A stretch of DNA of 64,000 nucleotides from Stomoxys calcitrans (lineage: Eukaryota; Arthropoda; Insecta; Diptera; Muscidae). Numbering within the stretch: position 1 is the first letter of the stretch; the number at the start of each line of letters is the position of its first letter. Shown in pieces: positions 24,030 through 35,579 of the stretch. The stretch covers positions 73,350,707 through 73,414,706 of the forward strand of contig NC_081552.1 of NCBI RefSeq assembly GCF_963082655.1, written 5' to 3'. The notes under the pieces were generated by a model. The model was not told the DNA's origin. It worked only from the letters and a program-made list of their open reading frames with translations, and did not search any database. A program made the position numbers and the translations under genes.

Positions 24030-26585
24030 GTTACTGAGGGAAGCTGGCCACCCTTAAGAACCGGCAGTTTACACGATTATGACAATATGTGTATTAAATA
24101 AAAAGTCCTTCGAGAGAAGGAGTAAGAATCTGATATTAAAAATTTAAGTGCCTGGGAGGCTGTCTCTACCACAAACACGCCCCAAAACGGATATTAAGTG
24201 AATTAGGGACTCAAATCAAAAGTCTTTTTAAGTAGACTCCAATCTGATATGAATATTTGAGGCCGAATGTATAATGGGCCGCCTTACCCTGAAACGAACA
24301 TGTTAGTCGATCGGGTCTTTGAAAGTTGGGAGTGCGTATCTGGTATCCAAATTTAGAATCAGGCGTTTGGAACGCCTCTTTCTCATTCCCAAATATTATT
24401 CCACATTGACTTGGGACCTATTAGAACAATATGAGTGTCAAATGGAAGGTAATTGGAGGAGTTGCACGGCTGAACCGATCACCTTGAAATGTTCACAGAT
24501 TGTGTAGGTTGGTCTAGAAGGAAACATAGGATATATAGTATTTTTTGATATCGGACGGGGGCGGACCCTCCCCCTTATCCCAAAAGTACTTCCCAAAAAT
24601 AAAAATGGACCGATCGGGACAATATGGGACTAAAATGAAAGGTATGGAGTAGAGAACGAATATGAAATTCGTTCTCTACTCCTGAATTTCATCATATTGG
24701 GTCCAAGTAACTGGGGTACCGCCCCAACCCCAGAATTCCCTAAATTAATTTCTTTGGACTATCATGACAATATGGCACTCAAATGAAAGTTATTCAGGAG
24801 TAGATTGCGAATATGGTCAGGAAGGAATATGGTCAGTTTGTTGATTTCGGAATAGGGCGGACCCTCCCTCTTTACCCAAAAATACCACCCAAAATCAAAA
24901 GTTAACCGATAGAGACAATATGGGTATCAAATGAATCGTATTGGAAAATGGAATACGAATATGGTATTAAAATTTGGGTCTAAGTACCCATCGGGCCGCC
25001 CCAACCCTAAAATTCCCCCAAACAGACATATTGGGACATATTCATGTCAATATGGGCCTCAAATGAAAGGTATTCGGGAGTAGATTACGAATCTGGCACA
25101 CAAAATCAGATCGAAGTATAGGGGGTCCCCAAAAACGCTTTAAATGGGCATATGACCCATCATGACTATATGGGACTCGGTTTGTTTGTTTGTTCCGTAG
25201 AATCAAAAACGGCTCAACAGATTTTCTTAAAATTTTCACAGATTGTGTAAATTTGTCGGGAAGGAAACATAGGTTTTATAATTTTTAGATATCGTATGGA
25301 GACGGTCTCTCCCCTTTACACCAACAACGCCATCCAAAACCAAAAGTGGGCCGATAGGCACAATATGGAGACTAGAAAACGAATATCTTATTAAAATTTG
25401 GGTCCAAGTACATAGCGGGCCTCCCTAACCCAAAAACTCCTCTATACTATAAATGAAAAGTATTCGACAGTAGATTACAAATATGGTATAAAAAATCAGG
25501 TCCAAGTTATGGGAGGTAGTCCCACCCCCAAGTACCCCCAAATGGTCATATTAGCCGACTATGTCTATATAGGACTCAAATGAAAGGTATTTGAGAGTAG
25601 ATTACGAATATGACATTAAAATATGAGTTCAAGTCTAGATGGCTCTTTTCTTTACAAAAATAAGTCAAACAGGTTGATTGGCCCATTATGGCAATATGGG
25701 ACTCAAATGAAAGGTATTTGAGAGTAGAAAACGAATTTGATATCCAATTTTGGAGCCAAGTGTTTGAGCGTACGCCCTAAAGCGCCCCCTAAACTGAACT
25801 TGATTTCCGATTATGGCAATATGGAGCTCAAATCAACGGTATTTGGCAGTAAATAACGAATTTGATATCTATTTTCAGGGCAAAGTGCCAAACCACCCTC
25901 CAAACATTTCATATTTACTGACCATGGCAATATGGGGCTCATATTAAATGGATTTGGGAGTGCAGCACGAATTTGATATCCATATTTGAGTCGAAATGTC
26001 TTAGTACCATCCCTCCCCTAAGAAGCACTTCTCATTACTGTAATTTTCAAAACCACCAGATCTCGGAGATTGGTAATAATTGTTTTTTGCACTCTCACAG
26101 TGAAAACAAAATATGGTTTCAAATGTTGGGGTAGGATGCCTTGGTGGCAAAACCAGCCAAATGGGTTTATAGACCAATCACGACAATATAGAGCTCAAAC
26201 GAAAGGTGCTTGGGAGAAAAAACGAATTTGATATCCAATTAAAGAGCCATGTGTTTGGGGACCTGCCCCTTCCGAAAACACCTCCTTATTATATTAAAGC
26301 TATTTGATGTTTACATTGAATGATTTTCGGGAAATTGATACTCATTTTCGGGCAAAGTCCCTGGGGTCCATCCCACCCTCAAACATAATTTATTTACCGA
26401 TCATGCCATTATGGGGCTCATATAAAATTTATTTGGAAGTGGAGCACAAAGGGTATATTTACATTAAGGGCGAAATGTCCCTCTAAACCGGAAATATTTA
26501 CTAATACGATAATATAGGACCCAAAAGAAAGGTTTTTGGGAGTGGACTAAAAATTTATCCAGGAATCCTCCTCACACATTAACGA
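24030..26585 (+). repeat. Large family C cluster (at least two or three elements)
   Basis: About 2.5 kb of C monomers with AATATGGGACTCAAATGAAAG, ATTACGAATATG and CCGCCCCAACCCC. Internal head sequences (ACGGCTGAACCGATC near 24465; TTTGTTTGTTTGTTCCGTAG near 25180 with ACGGCTCAACAGATTTTC) show more than one insertion. There is no coding capacity. Confidence 0.75.
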
Positions 26586-26790
26586 AAGCTTTTCGATTCA
26601 AGTTTAATCTCAATGATAAGACATTTTTTAAAGCCGAGTCCGAATGCGGTGCCGCCGCGCCGCGGGGAGAATTTTTTACATGATCATGCATGACAAATGT
26701 CGCCAGCATTAAGCATCATCACCGCTTTAAATTTTGTCCGATTTGAACGCAGGCGTTCAGCGTTATAGGCGGACATAGGCTACAGTGGCA
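26586..26790 (-). repeat. SINE, inverted, including decayed tRNA head
   Basis: Inverted body (TTTAAAGCCGAGTCCGAATG, GGTGCCGC) and, at 26745-26785, the inverted head with GAACGCAGGCGTTCAGCGTTA and GGCGGACATAGGCTAC. Confidence 0.65.
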
Positions 26791-26935
26791 CGAATTCGAT
26801 ATACACATTCAGGGCGAAGTGTCCCAACCCTAAATGATATTCGGCTAGTGAGATTAAAAAGACAATATTGGACTCAAATGGAAGGTCTTTGAGTATATAG
26901 CTCAAATCTAACATCTTTAACATCCAAATGTAGGG
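26791..26935 (+). repeat. Family C monomer fragment
   Basis: ACAATATTGGACTCAAATGG and AAGGTCTTTGAGTA identify one or two C monomers. Confidence 0.5.
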
Positions 26936-27029
26936 AAGAACCTGGATGGTTTATAACATTTTGTAACCGAGTAAAGTTAAAGTACTAACATTTACAAAAT
27001 TAATTTAAAAGGAGATATAGAAGGCCACT

Positions 27030-27290
27030 GTGGCAAAGAGAGTAGCATGTCTACTTTTGACGCCGAAAGCCTGGTTGAATATCAGAGAAAATTATCCGCG
27101 GTCGTTATCGCCTTATTAATGCAGACGACATTTGTGAGGTATCCAGCCATTTTAAAACTTCTCTACCAAGTTGTGTGGCAAAGCGAACGCGGAAAGGATG
27201 CAATTTATCATTGCACAAAATACTTTAAACGGACTGCACTCATTGATATGGGAGAAGTTGATGTTGGTGGGAAAATTTATATTTGAAAGG
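27030..27290 (+). repeat. SINE, decayed
   Basis: GAGTAGCATGTCTAC (A box region), GACGCCGAAAGCCTGGTTGAAT (degenerate B box), GACATTTGTGAGGTA, GGACTGCACTCATTGATATG. The single ORF across it is chance. Confidence 0.6.
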
Positions 27291-28171
27291 TGATAAGGAA
27301 TTCACTGATCAAATTCAATACAGTGGATTCGAGAAGGTAGCATGTTCTTCAAGCTCTTGACCAAACTTTAGAATATTAATAAATAACAACGTGTTAAGTT
27401 CAACCGAAAAGTGTTTCTAAATCTTGGAAATAATTCTGGAGCTTTTGGACGTATAGAGATATCGACAAGATTGAGGTGTAGATGCAAAACTTGGGAACTT
27501 GAGCACGACCAATGACTAACCCTTGGGGAGTGACAGTTGATCACACTTCGAGCATATGAAATGTTGAATTGCTTGCCAAATAAGCATTTATAGACTAATC
27601 GGCATGCTTTTTTTATCAAAACGTAGAGCTAGTAAGGGCCTGCAAAAATCACGCTAACATATTTGAATGATCTGGGATAGTTATGAGATCATGAAAATAC
27701 AACAAATTTGTTTTGTTTTCGAAAATTTTATTCAAGGTACCGTCGGCATTTGTTAGAGATATCTCACCATAGAAATATTTCCAAGATGTTTCTATTTAAC
27801 TAAATGGATTAATAAATTTCCCATGAACATTCCATTAAGGCACAGGATTAGTTTACACAAATCTTATAGAGCGGCTATTAACTCTTCCAATTGCTTCCGA
27901 TGTTTGTTGTTTTTGCACGCTTTGGGTTGATGTAATCGACTTTTGGACGCAATTACATTTTCCGATAATAATTTTGGGTCCCTGGTAGGAATGGCAAAGA
28001 CTTCAACCCAATGACTTCAAACACAAAAATCATCTACTTATCACAACAACACCTTACACACAATACATTAAAGAGAACAGAAAATTTACTTTTTCGTATG
28101 AAAATCCTCTTAGAAATTTTGTATGAAATATCAGTCTATGTGGAGAAATACTTGAACGTTTTCAGATACTA
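27291..28171. other. Mostly unassigned; SINE 3' end inverted at about 27812-27845
   Basis: CCCATGAACATTCCATTAAGG is an inverted SINE end. The remainder shows no recognised gene. Confidence 0.4.
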
Positions 28172-28894
28172 AAGGGTAATTCTTTAAGAGGAAAAGTTTT
28201 TCAACGAAAAGAACAAAACATATAAAATTCAGAAAAATTCATGAAATCTTTATATGACTCAATAGTACAGTCCATATAATTTAATGTTTGAGGATTATTT
28301 CATGCAAGTGTTGACCGTGGCTGCGCCTCAAATGGTCCATCCGCTTAGTCCAATTTTGGCATACTATTTCCACCATTTCGGCCGGTATCTCACGAATAAA
28401 TGCTTCAATGTTGTCTTAAAATGCGTCAATTGATCAGGGTTGTCTGCATAGACATGAGCTAACGTTGCCCCACATAATAGTCTAAAGGCGTTTAATCCCA
28501 CGATCTAGGTGACCAATTGACCGGTCCCGAATGTGAAATCAAATTTTTACCGGACTCGCCTCTTCAAAAGTCCATTGTTACGCGTGCTGTGTGGCAACGT
28601 CTTGTTGAGACCACATGTCATGCATGTAAAGCACTTGCATTTTCGGCCCAAAAAGGTTGGATATCATCTCACGGTAACGTTCAGCATTCTCAGTTACGTT
28701 ACGATTCGCATCATCTTTGAGGAAATACGGTCCAATGATGCCACCAGCCCAAAAACAGCACCAAACTGTGAATTTTTCTGGATGCATTGGTAGCTCTTGC
28801 AATGCTTCTGGCTGATCTTCACCCCAAAATCGACAATTCTGTTTACTTACGTACCCATTGACCTAAAAGTAAGCTTTGTCGCTGAGCACAATTG
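28172..28894 (-). mobile_element. Tc1/mariner fragment (M4), 5' part removed at an A element junction
   Basis: The plus-strand left end AAGGGTAATTCTTTAAGAG matches the terminal repeat of the copy at 57126. The minus strand encodes IVLSDKAYF, GYVSKQNCRFWGEDQPEAL, LPMHPEKFTVWCCFWAGGIIGPYFLKDDANRNVT, a DMWSQQD block, and a C-terminal WTKRMDHL-like end. The first third is absent; the A tail starts at once at 28895. Frameshifts make it inactive. Confidence 0.82.
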
Positions 28895-29255
28895 TTATAC
28901 CCTCCACCATAGGATGGGGGAATACTAACTTCGTCATTCTGTTTATAACCCCTCGAAATATTCGTCTGAGACCCCATTAAGTATATATATTCTTGATCGT
29001 CGCGACATTTTATGTCGATCTAGCCATGTCCGTCCATCCGTCTATCTGTCGAAAGCATGCAAACTTCCAAAGGAGTATAGCTAGCCGCTTGAAATTTTGC
29101 ACAAATACTTTTTATTAGTGTAGGTGGGTTGGGACTGTAATTGGGTCATATCGGTTCATGTTTTGATATAACTGCTATATAAACCGATCTCAGATCTTGA
29201 CTTATTGAGCCAATAGTGGACGCAATTCTTATTAGATTTGGCTGCAATTTCGACC
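28895..29255 (-). repeat. Family A tail fragment, inverted
   Basis: TTATACCCTCCACCATAGG, CCCCATTAAGTATATATATTC and one to two monomers, ending abruptly near the LOA-like LINE. Confidence 0.8.
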
Positions 29256-29284
29256 GAGGTGGTCTAGATCTTTAGAGTACACCC

Positions 29285-31435
29285 CAGAGCCTACCTGGTC
29301 GTTTAGTTTGGAACCATCCTATATTGCTTCTGTTACCAGGGATATCGTAGTTCCAATTCGTTCTATAAGGAATAGTTGTACAGTACTTTTTATCATTTTT
29401 TACAGTACTTTTTATCTATCAGGAATAGTTATACAGTACTTTTTGTTTTATCAAAAAGCGGCTCAGGTAGGGTGTAATCAACATTGCCTGGAACATCTGA
29501 TATTGTATCGAGGATAACACAGTGTCCGTAGGATAGCACAGTATCCTTAACCTCACGGCAGTGATCGCTGCAATTTGTCTAGCCACAAGGTCCAGAGGCA
29601 TAAGATGTAGCATTAAATTCTGGCATCAGATGGTGTTGTCCAATGTGCGGCTGTGATGCACAAACAAGCCATCCTTTGGATCCGGTTAAGTAATGAGCAG
29701 TAGGTGAACTTTTAAAGCGCCGTCCACCAGACCACAACACCATATAGCATTATAGGTCTGACAACTGCAATATATACCCAATGCATGACATGCGGTCTAA
29801 ACCCCCAACTTTAGCCAATGGCTCTCTTGCAGCCGTATAGGGCAAGAGTTGCCTTTTAGCCCTCTCCAAAATGTTGGATTTGTTCAATTTCCCGTCCAGC
29901 CAAACACCCAGGTATTTTGCGCTTTCTGTATATGGAACATTCTCTCATCCCAAGGATACAGGTTCCACTGTAGGAAACATGTATCTCCTGCTGAAAAGAA
30001 CTACTTCTGTCTTTCACGGATTTATACCTAGACCACTTTCGGTAGCCCACTTTTTTGTTGCACGTAGAGCTTCCTGAAGTATATCCCTTAGAGTGCTGGG
30101 AAACTTTCCCCTAACCGCAATTGCCACGTCATCAGCATACGCGACCACTTTTACACCTTTTTCTTTCAGAGACAATAATATAGTTTTAATGGCTATATTC
30201 CAAAGTATGGGAGACAGTACACCTTGAGGTGTTCCTCTGCTGACCCATCTTTTTAGTAAGTTATTAATAAACTTTCTTACGGTAGAGTTGATGCCTAGAA
30301 ACTCCAACTCCTTCATGATTTACGTCGGTTTTAAATTATTGAATTCACCTTCATGTCAAGAAATGCTACCATTGTATATTCCTTTACAGCGAGAGAACCC
30401 TCTATGTAGCCGACTAGGTCGTGAAAGGCTTTTTCAGTGGATTTGCCTCTATTACATGTATGCTGCTGCCGCGACAGACGATCTCCAGGGATCTTCGCCG
30501 TAAGATATGTTTCTATCAACCTCTCAAGAGTCTTAAGCATAAAGGATGACAGACTAATTGGACGAAAATCTTTCGCCTTCGTGTGGTAGGGTTTTCTTGC
30601 TTTCGGAATGAAAATGAAATGAAAGGAAGATTCTGTCCTCGAGACCTATTACGGCGTATATTTAGAAGTCAGCGAATGTATGGAAAATGTCTAGTGGGGA
30701 AACACTCGTTGATACACATTTTCCGGGAAATTGTCCAACGGACAACGTGGCTTTCGGAATGAAAATGATCTTCGTGTCCCTACATCCCATAGGTATATAT
30801 GACATTCTGATACAAGCAGAACCAGTCTATCAGACACAGCTTGTAATTCAACCGGGCCGTTGGACAATTTCCCGGGAAAAAAATCATCGGAGGCTATTGC
30901 CCTTATAGCCTCCGATTGTGTCTGAACCGAAAATTCTTTGGGCGATAAGAAGTTTCGACTCCTTTAAGTCGCCAGGCCCTGATGATGTTTCACCGGTTGA
31001 ATCACAAGCTGTGTCTGATGGTTCTGCTTGTATCAGAATATCATATATACCTGTGGGATAGAGGGACACGAAGGTCATTTTCATTCCGAAAGCCACGTGG
31101 TCCGTTGGACAATTTCCCGGAAAATGTGTATCAACTAGTGACATTTCACTAGACATTTTCCATACATTCGCTGACTTCTGAATATACGCCGTAATAGGTC
31201 TCGAGGATAGAATCTTCCTTCCTGATGGCCTTTGTGATCCCCTTGACCATTATGTCTATATCCTCCTTAGTTTCCACTTCCTTTTCTTGCCTAGAAGGCA
31301 TCGACATGCAGAATTTGTGCCGACATTTTTCCCAATCCATCTTTCATCTGTTAAGCCGAGGGATCACTTCTGCAGTATTTTCTCCAAGGCTGAAACTAAT
31401 ATAACGATGATCGGAGAATCTGTGGTCATCCACCA
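29285..31435 (-). mobile_element. LOA-like non-LTR retrotransposon ORF2 fragment
   Basis: Minus-strand blocks: the endonuclease end with VVDDHRFSDHRYISFSLGE (31350-31430), a linker KMDWEKCRHKF, then DFRPISLSSFMLKTLERL (30540), IPGDRLSRQQHT and KEYTMVAFLDMK (RT blocks 1-2, with the first catalytic Asp region damaged at a frameshift), WVSRGTPQGVLSPILWN and VVAYADDVAIAV (the catalytic YADD, about 30150), GLGINP, and KYLGVWLDGKLN. Such ORF2 proteins nick DNA and reverse-transcribe the element's own RNA. Frameshifts, and an inverted duplication at 30623-31220, disable it. The LOA/Bilbo-type assignment is from motif style. Confidence 0.75.
30623..31220. repeat. Large inverted duplication inside the LINE (arms about 230 bp)
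   Basis: The arms 30623-30855 and 30993-31220 are near-identical in opposite orientation (for example GTTGATACACATTTTCCGGG in both). The spacer of about 137 bp holds a perfect 12-bp-stem, 7-nt-loop hairpin at 30886-30916 (ATCGGAGGCTAT / ATAGCCTCCGAT). Confidence 0.92.
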
Positions 31436-31494
31436 CATGGTGAGTTTAGAATACATTTAGCCAACATACACACTTTATCACACTTTATCTCTTT

Positions 31495-32285
31495 TTATCC
31501 CCCACAGAGGCCTTGTGCTATATGTACGCAATGACATAGTGTTTCATAGGCAGCAATTCAATTACTACAATCTCAGAGGATATTCCGGACAGTGAAATCG
31601 TTGTTGCTGTCGATTTCAATTTCCATAACTCCTCTTGGCTTCCCCATTCGGGACATACGACTCCGAATGGTCAATACGCCGAGCTATTCGCCGCGCAGAA
31701 TGGCCTGATGCAGCTAGTGAATGAACCGACACACATTTAATGTGTCGAAGTGCACCAACATAACACCCTGGACCTATTCTTAACTTCACACCCTGAGAAG
31801 CATGAAGTTAATGTCCTTGCGCCTCTTGGTAATTCTGATCACTGCACCATTTCAGCATCCTTTTCGTATTCTGCTCTTCGCGCCGCCTCTTCCCCAGCCC
31901 CGAAGTGGTCAATTTTGTATACCAAAAAGCACGTTGGGCTGAGCTCAAGGAATTTTTTCCAGCATTTAATTGGAATCTTTGTTTTCTAAACGGTGACGTA
32001 AACGCTGCTGCCGAAATGGTGCAGGAAGTAGTATTAATAGGAATGAGATCGTTCATTCCAACTAAGAATTTATCGGTTAAATCAAAAGATAAAATTTGGT
32101 TTAACTGGGCATGCAGAGATGCTGTCAGATCAAAAGAGGATGTATTTAGAACTTGGCGTCTGAACAAAAATCCCAATACCGTCAGAATGGAAGAAGAAGC
32201 TCCAGCAAAGAAGTTTTTTGAAGGCAAACACGGTGGTACACGCAAACCGGGAAACCAAAAGCTTGATGGAAAGATCAAGTAGTCG
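31495..32285 (+). mobile_element. jockey-like LINE fragment: endonuclease and linker region
   Basis: Reading across frameshifts gives GLVLYVRNDIVFHRQQF, a VDFNFHNSSWLPHSG block (position of the catalytic GDFN, here VDFN), NTLDLFLTSHPEK, then PLGNSDHCTI (catalytic SDH motif) and a linker YQKARWAELKEFFPAF...MRSFIPTKNLSVKSKDKIWFNWACRDAV. This is the APE-type endonuclease of a jockey-clade ORF2. Stops, a frameshift at about 31905 and loss of RT make it a dead fragment. It lies head-to-head with the LOA-like fragment. Confidence 0.75.
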
Positions 32286-32533
32286 GAGACACCTCGAAAC
32301 TTGGTGTCAGTGATTTTAGAATGAGCGCAGAAGATCGAGGCGCTTGGAACGCTCTTCTAAGTTCGGCTAGTGGAACAAATGTTCTCTCAATTAAAGTAAA
32401 GTAAAAGTAATCATAAAACTTAGTACTGCTTTGGAGTAAGTTTATTTGACACTTCTATAAAGGAAATCGGTCAAATAAATCTACTTAAACGCTACATTAA
32501 GTTTAGTGTATATGGGCACTAATCTGATCTGAG
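32286..32533. other. Unassigned linker
   Basis: A short frame SAEDRGAWNALLSSASG near 32322-32375 has the look of a LINE ORF2 end, but is too short to be sure. Confidence 0.25.
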
Positions 32534-34036
32534 ACAAGTAAAAGCGTGCTAAGTTCGGCCGGGCCGAATCTTATATACCCTCCACCATGGATCGCATTTG
32601 TCGAGTTCTTTTCCCTGCATCTCTTCTTAGGCAAAAAAGGATATAAGAAAAGAGTTGCTCTGCTATTAAAACGATATCAAGATATGGTCCGGTTCGGACA
32701 ATTAAATTATATGTTGGAGACCTGTGTAAAATTTCAGCCAATTCGTATAAGAATTGCGCCCATTGGGGCTCACGAAGTAAAATAGACAGAACGATTTATA
32801 TGGGATCTGTATCGGGCTATAGAACGATTCAGACCATTATAAACACGTTTGTTGATGGTCATGAGAGGATCCGTCGTACAAAATTTCAGGCATATCGGAT
32901 AATAATTGCGACCTCTAGGGGTCAAGAAGTCAAGATCCCAGATCGGTTTATATGGCAGCTATATCAGGTTATGAACCGATTTGAACCTTATTTGACACAG
33001 TTGTTGAAAGTAAAAATAAAATACGTCATGCAAAATTTCAGCCAAATCGGATAGGAATTGCGCCCTCTAAAAGCTCAAGAAGTCAAATCCCCAGATCTGT
33101 TTATATGACAGCTATATCAGGTTATGGGCCGATTTAAACCATACTTGGCACAGTTGTTGGATATCATAACGAAATACTTGGTGCAATAATTCATTCAAAT
33201 CGGATAAGAATTGTGCCCTCTAGAGGCTCAAGAAGTCAAGACCCAAGATCGGTTTATATGGCAGCTATATCAGGTTATGGACCGATTTGAACCATACTTG
33301 GCACAGTTGTTGGGTATCATAATAAAACACGTCGTGCGAAATTCCATTCCATTCGGATAAGAATTGCGCCCTCTAGAGGCTCAAGAAGTCAAGACCCAAG
33401 ATCGGTTTATATGGCAGCTATATCAGGTTATAGACCGATTTGAACCATACTTGGCACAGTTGTTGGATATCATAACAAAAAACGTCGTACACAATTTCAT
33501 TCTGATCGGATAAGAATTGTGCACGCTAGAGGCTCAAGAAGTCAAGACCCAAGATCGGTTTATATGGCAGCTATATCAGGTTATGGATCGATTTGAACCA
33601 TACTTGGCACAGTTGTTGGATATCATAACAAAACACTTCGTGCAAAATTTCATTCCAATCGGATAAGAATTGCGCACTCTAGAGGCTCAAGAAGTCAAGA
33701 CCCAAGATCGGTTTATATGGCAGCTATATCAAAACATGGACCGATATGGCCCATTTACAATACCAACCGACCTACACTAATAAGAAGTATTTGTGCAAAA
33801 TTTCAAGCGGCTAGCTTTACTCCTTCGGAAGTTAGCGTGCTTTCGACAGACAGACGGACGGACGGACGGACGGACGGACGGACGGACAGACGGACGGACA
33901 TGGCTAGATCGACATAAAATGTCACGACGATCAAGAATATATATACTTTATGGGGTCTCAGACGAATATTTCGAGTAGTTACAAACAGAATGACGAAATT
34001 AGTATACCCCCCATCTTATGGTGGAGGGTATAAAAA
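32534..34036 (+). repeat. Family A element, complete, six regular 153-bp monomer starts
   Basis: Head ACAAGTAAAAGCGTG with palindrome, then GATCGG/GATCTG monomer starts at 32941, 33094, 33247, 33400, 33553 and 33706, exactly 153 bp apart. The tail has a GACGGAC tract (33846-33900), TATATATACTTTATGGGG and ATGGTGGAGGGTATAAAAA. It is the best preserved A copy with the longest array. Confidence 0.95.
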
Positions 34037-34048
34037 TATTAAAAATAA

Positions 34049-35579
34049 ACAAGTAAAAAGGCGTTAAGTTCGGCCGGGCTGAACTTTTGATACCCACCAC
34101 CTCGGGTATATATGTAAACCACCTTTCATCAAAATCCGGTGAAAATTGCATACCTTATGTCCCATAGCAGTAATATCGAAATATGTTCCGATTTGGACCA
34201 AATATTAATAAGAACAAGTCATTGTTCAATTGTGTATAACAAAATATTGATTTTTTAGTAGCTATATCTAAAAATAAACCGATCTGAACCATATACGACC
34301 AGGATGTCGAAAACATAACATAAGTCACTGTGTCAAATTTCAGTGAAATCGGATTATAAATGCCCCTTTTATGGGGCCAATAGTTTAAATCGAGATATCG
34401 CTCTACATGGCAGCTATATCCAAATCTGAACTGATCTGGGCCAAGTTACAGAAATATATCGGAGAGACTCACACATTTCACTGTCTCAAATTGCAGCGAC
34501 ATCGGACAATAAATGCGCCTTTTATGGCCCCAAAACCTAAAACCGAGAGATCGGTCTATATGGCAGCTATATTCAAATCTAGGCCGATCTGTGCAGAAGT
34601 ATATCGAGGGGCTTTACTTAACCCATTGTCCCAAATTTCGGCGACATCGGACAATAAATACGCCTTTTATGGTCCAAAACCTTAAATCGACAGATCGGTC
34701 TATATGGCAGCTATATCCAAATCTGAACCGATCTGGGCCAAATTGAAGAAATATGTCGAAGGGCCTAAGAGAACTTTTTGTCCCAAATTTCAGCAAAATC
34801 GGATAATAAATGTAGCTTTTATGGGCCTGAGACACTAAATCGGAGGATTGGTATATATGGCAGCTACATCCAACTCTGGACCGATCTAAGCCAAATTGAC
34901 GATGAATGTCAAAGGGCCTAAAACAACTCACTGTCACAAATTTCAGCAAAATCGGATAATAAATGTGGCTTTTATGGGCGGATCAGTCTATATGGCAGTT
35001 ATATCTAAATCTGGACCAATGTGGGCCAAATTGACGAGAGATGTCAAGGGGCCTAACCCAACTCACTGTTCCAAATTTCAGCAAAATCGGATAATAAATG
35101 TGGCTTTTATGGGCATAGGACCCTAAATCGGCGGATCGGTCTATATGGCAGTTATATCCAAATCTGGACCGATCTGAGCCAAATTGACGAAGGATGTCCA
35201 AGAGACTAACACAACTCACTGTCCAAAATGTCAGCAAAATCGGATAATAAATGTGGCTTTTATGGGCCAAAGACCCTAAATCGGTGGATCGGTCTATATG
35301 AGGGCTATATCAAGATATAGTCCGATATAGCCCATCTTCGAACTAAACCTGCTTATGGACAATAAAAGAACCTGTGCAAAATATCAGCTCAATATCTATT
35401 CTATTTTTAAAGACTGTAGCGTGATTTCAACAGACAGACGGACGGACATGTCTAGATCGTCTTCGATTTTTACGCTGATTAAGAATATATATACTTTATA
35501 GGGTCGAAAATCGATATTTCGATGTGTTGCAACGGAATGACAAAATGAATATACCCCCATCCTTCGGTGGTGGGTATAA
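34049..35579 (+). repeat. Family B element, complete
   Basis: Head ACAAGTAAAAAGGCGTTAAG, palindrome TTCGGCCGGGCTGAA, GATACCCACCACCTCGGG. Monomer starts at 34549, 34693, 34846, 34981, 35134 and 35287 show a modal 153-bp period with 9- and 18-bp shortenings. The tail ends TTCGGTGGTGGGTATAAT. It starts 12 bp after the A element ends, in the same orientation. Confidence 0.95.

Noticed and set aside
31808..32278. 156-codon minus-strand frame
   Set aside because: It is antisense to the jockey-like endonuclease and linker coding region on the plus strand.
32800..33054. Repeated peptide motifs such as IWQLYQ, MAAISKHGPIWPIYN and RSVYMAAI in many frames
   Set aside because: All come from the GATCGG-TATATGGCAGC monomer core of families A, B and E; stops and frameshifts vary between copies and there is no sign of selection.
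33846..33900. CRISPR-like array from the regular GACGGAC and 153-bp repeats
   Set aside because: Repeats are contiguous with no unique spacers, the genome is eukaryotic, and the units vary as in satellite arrays.
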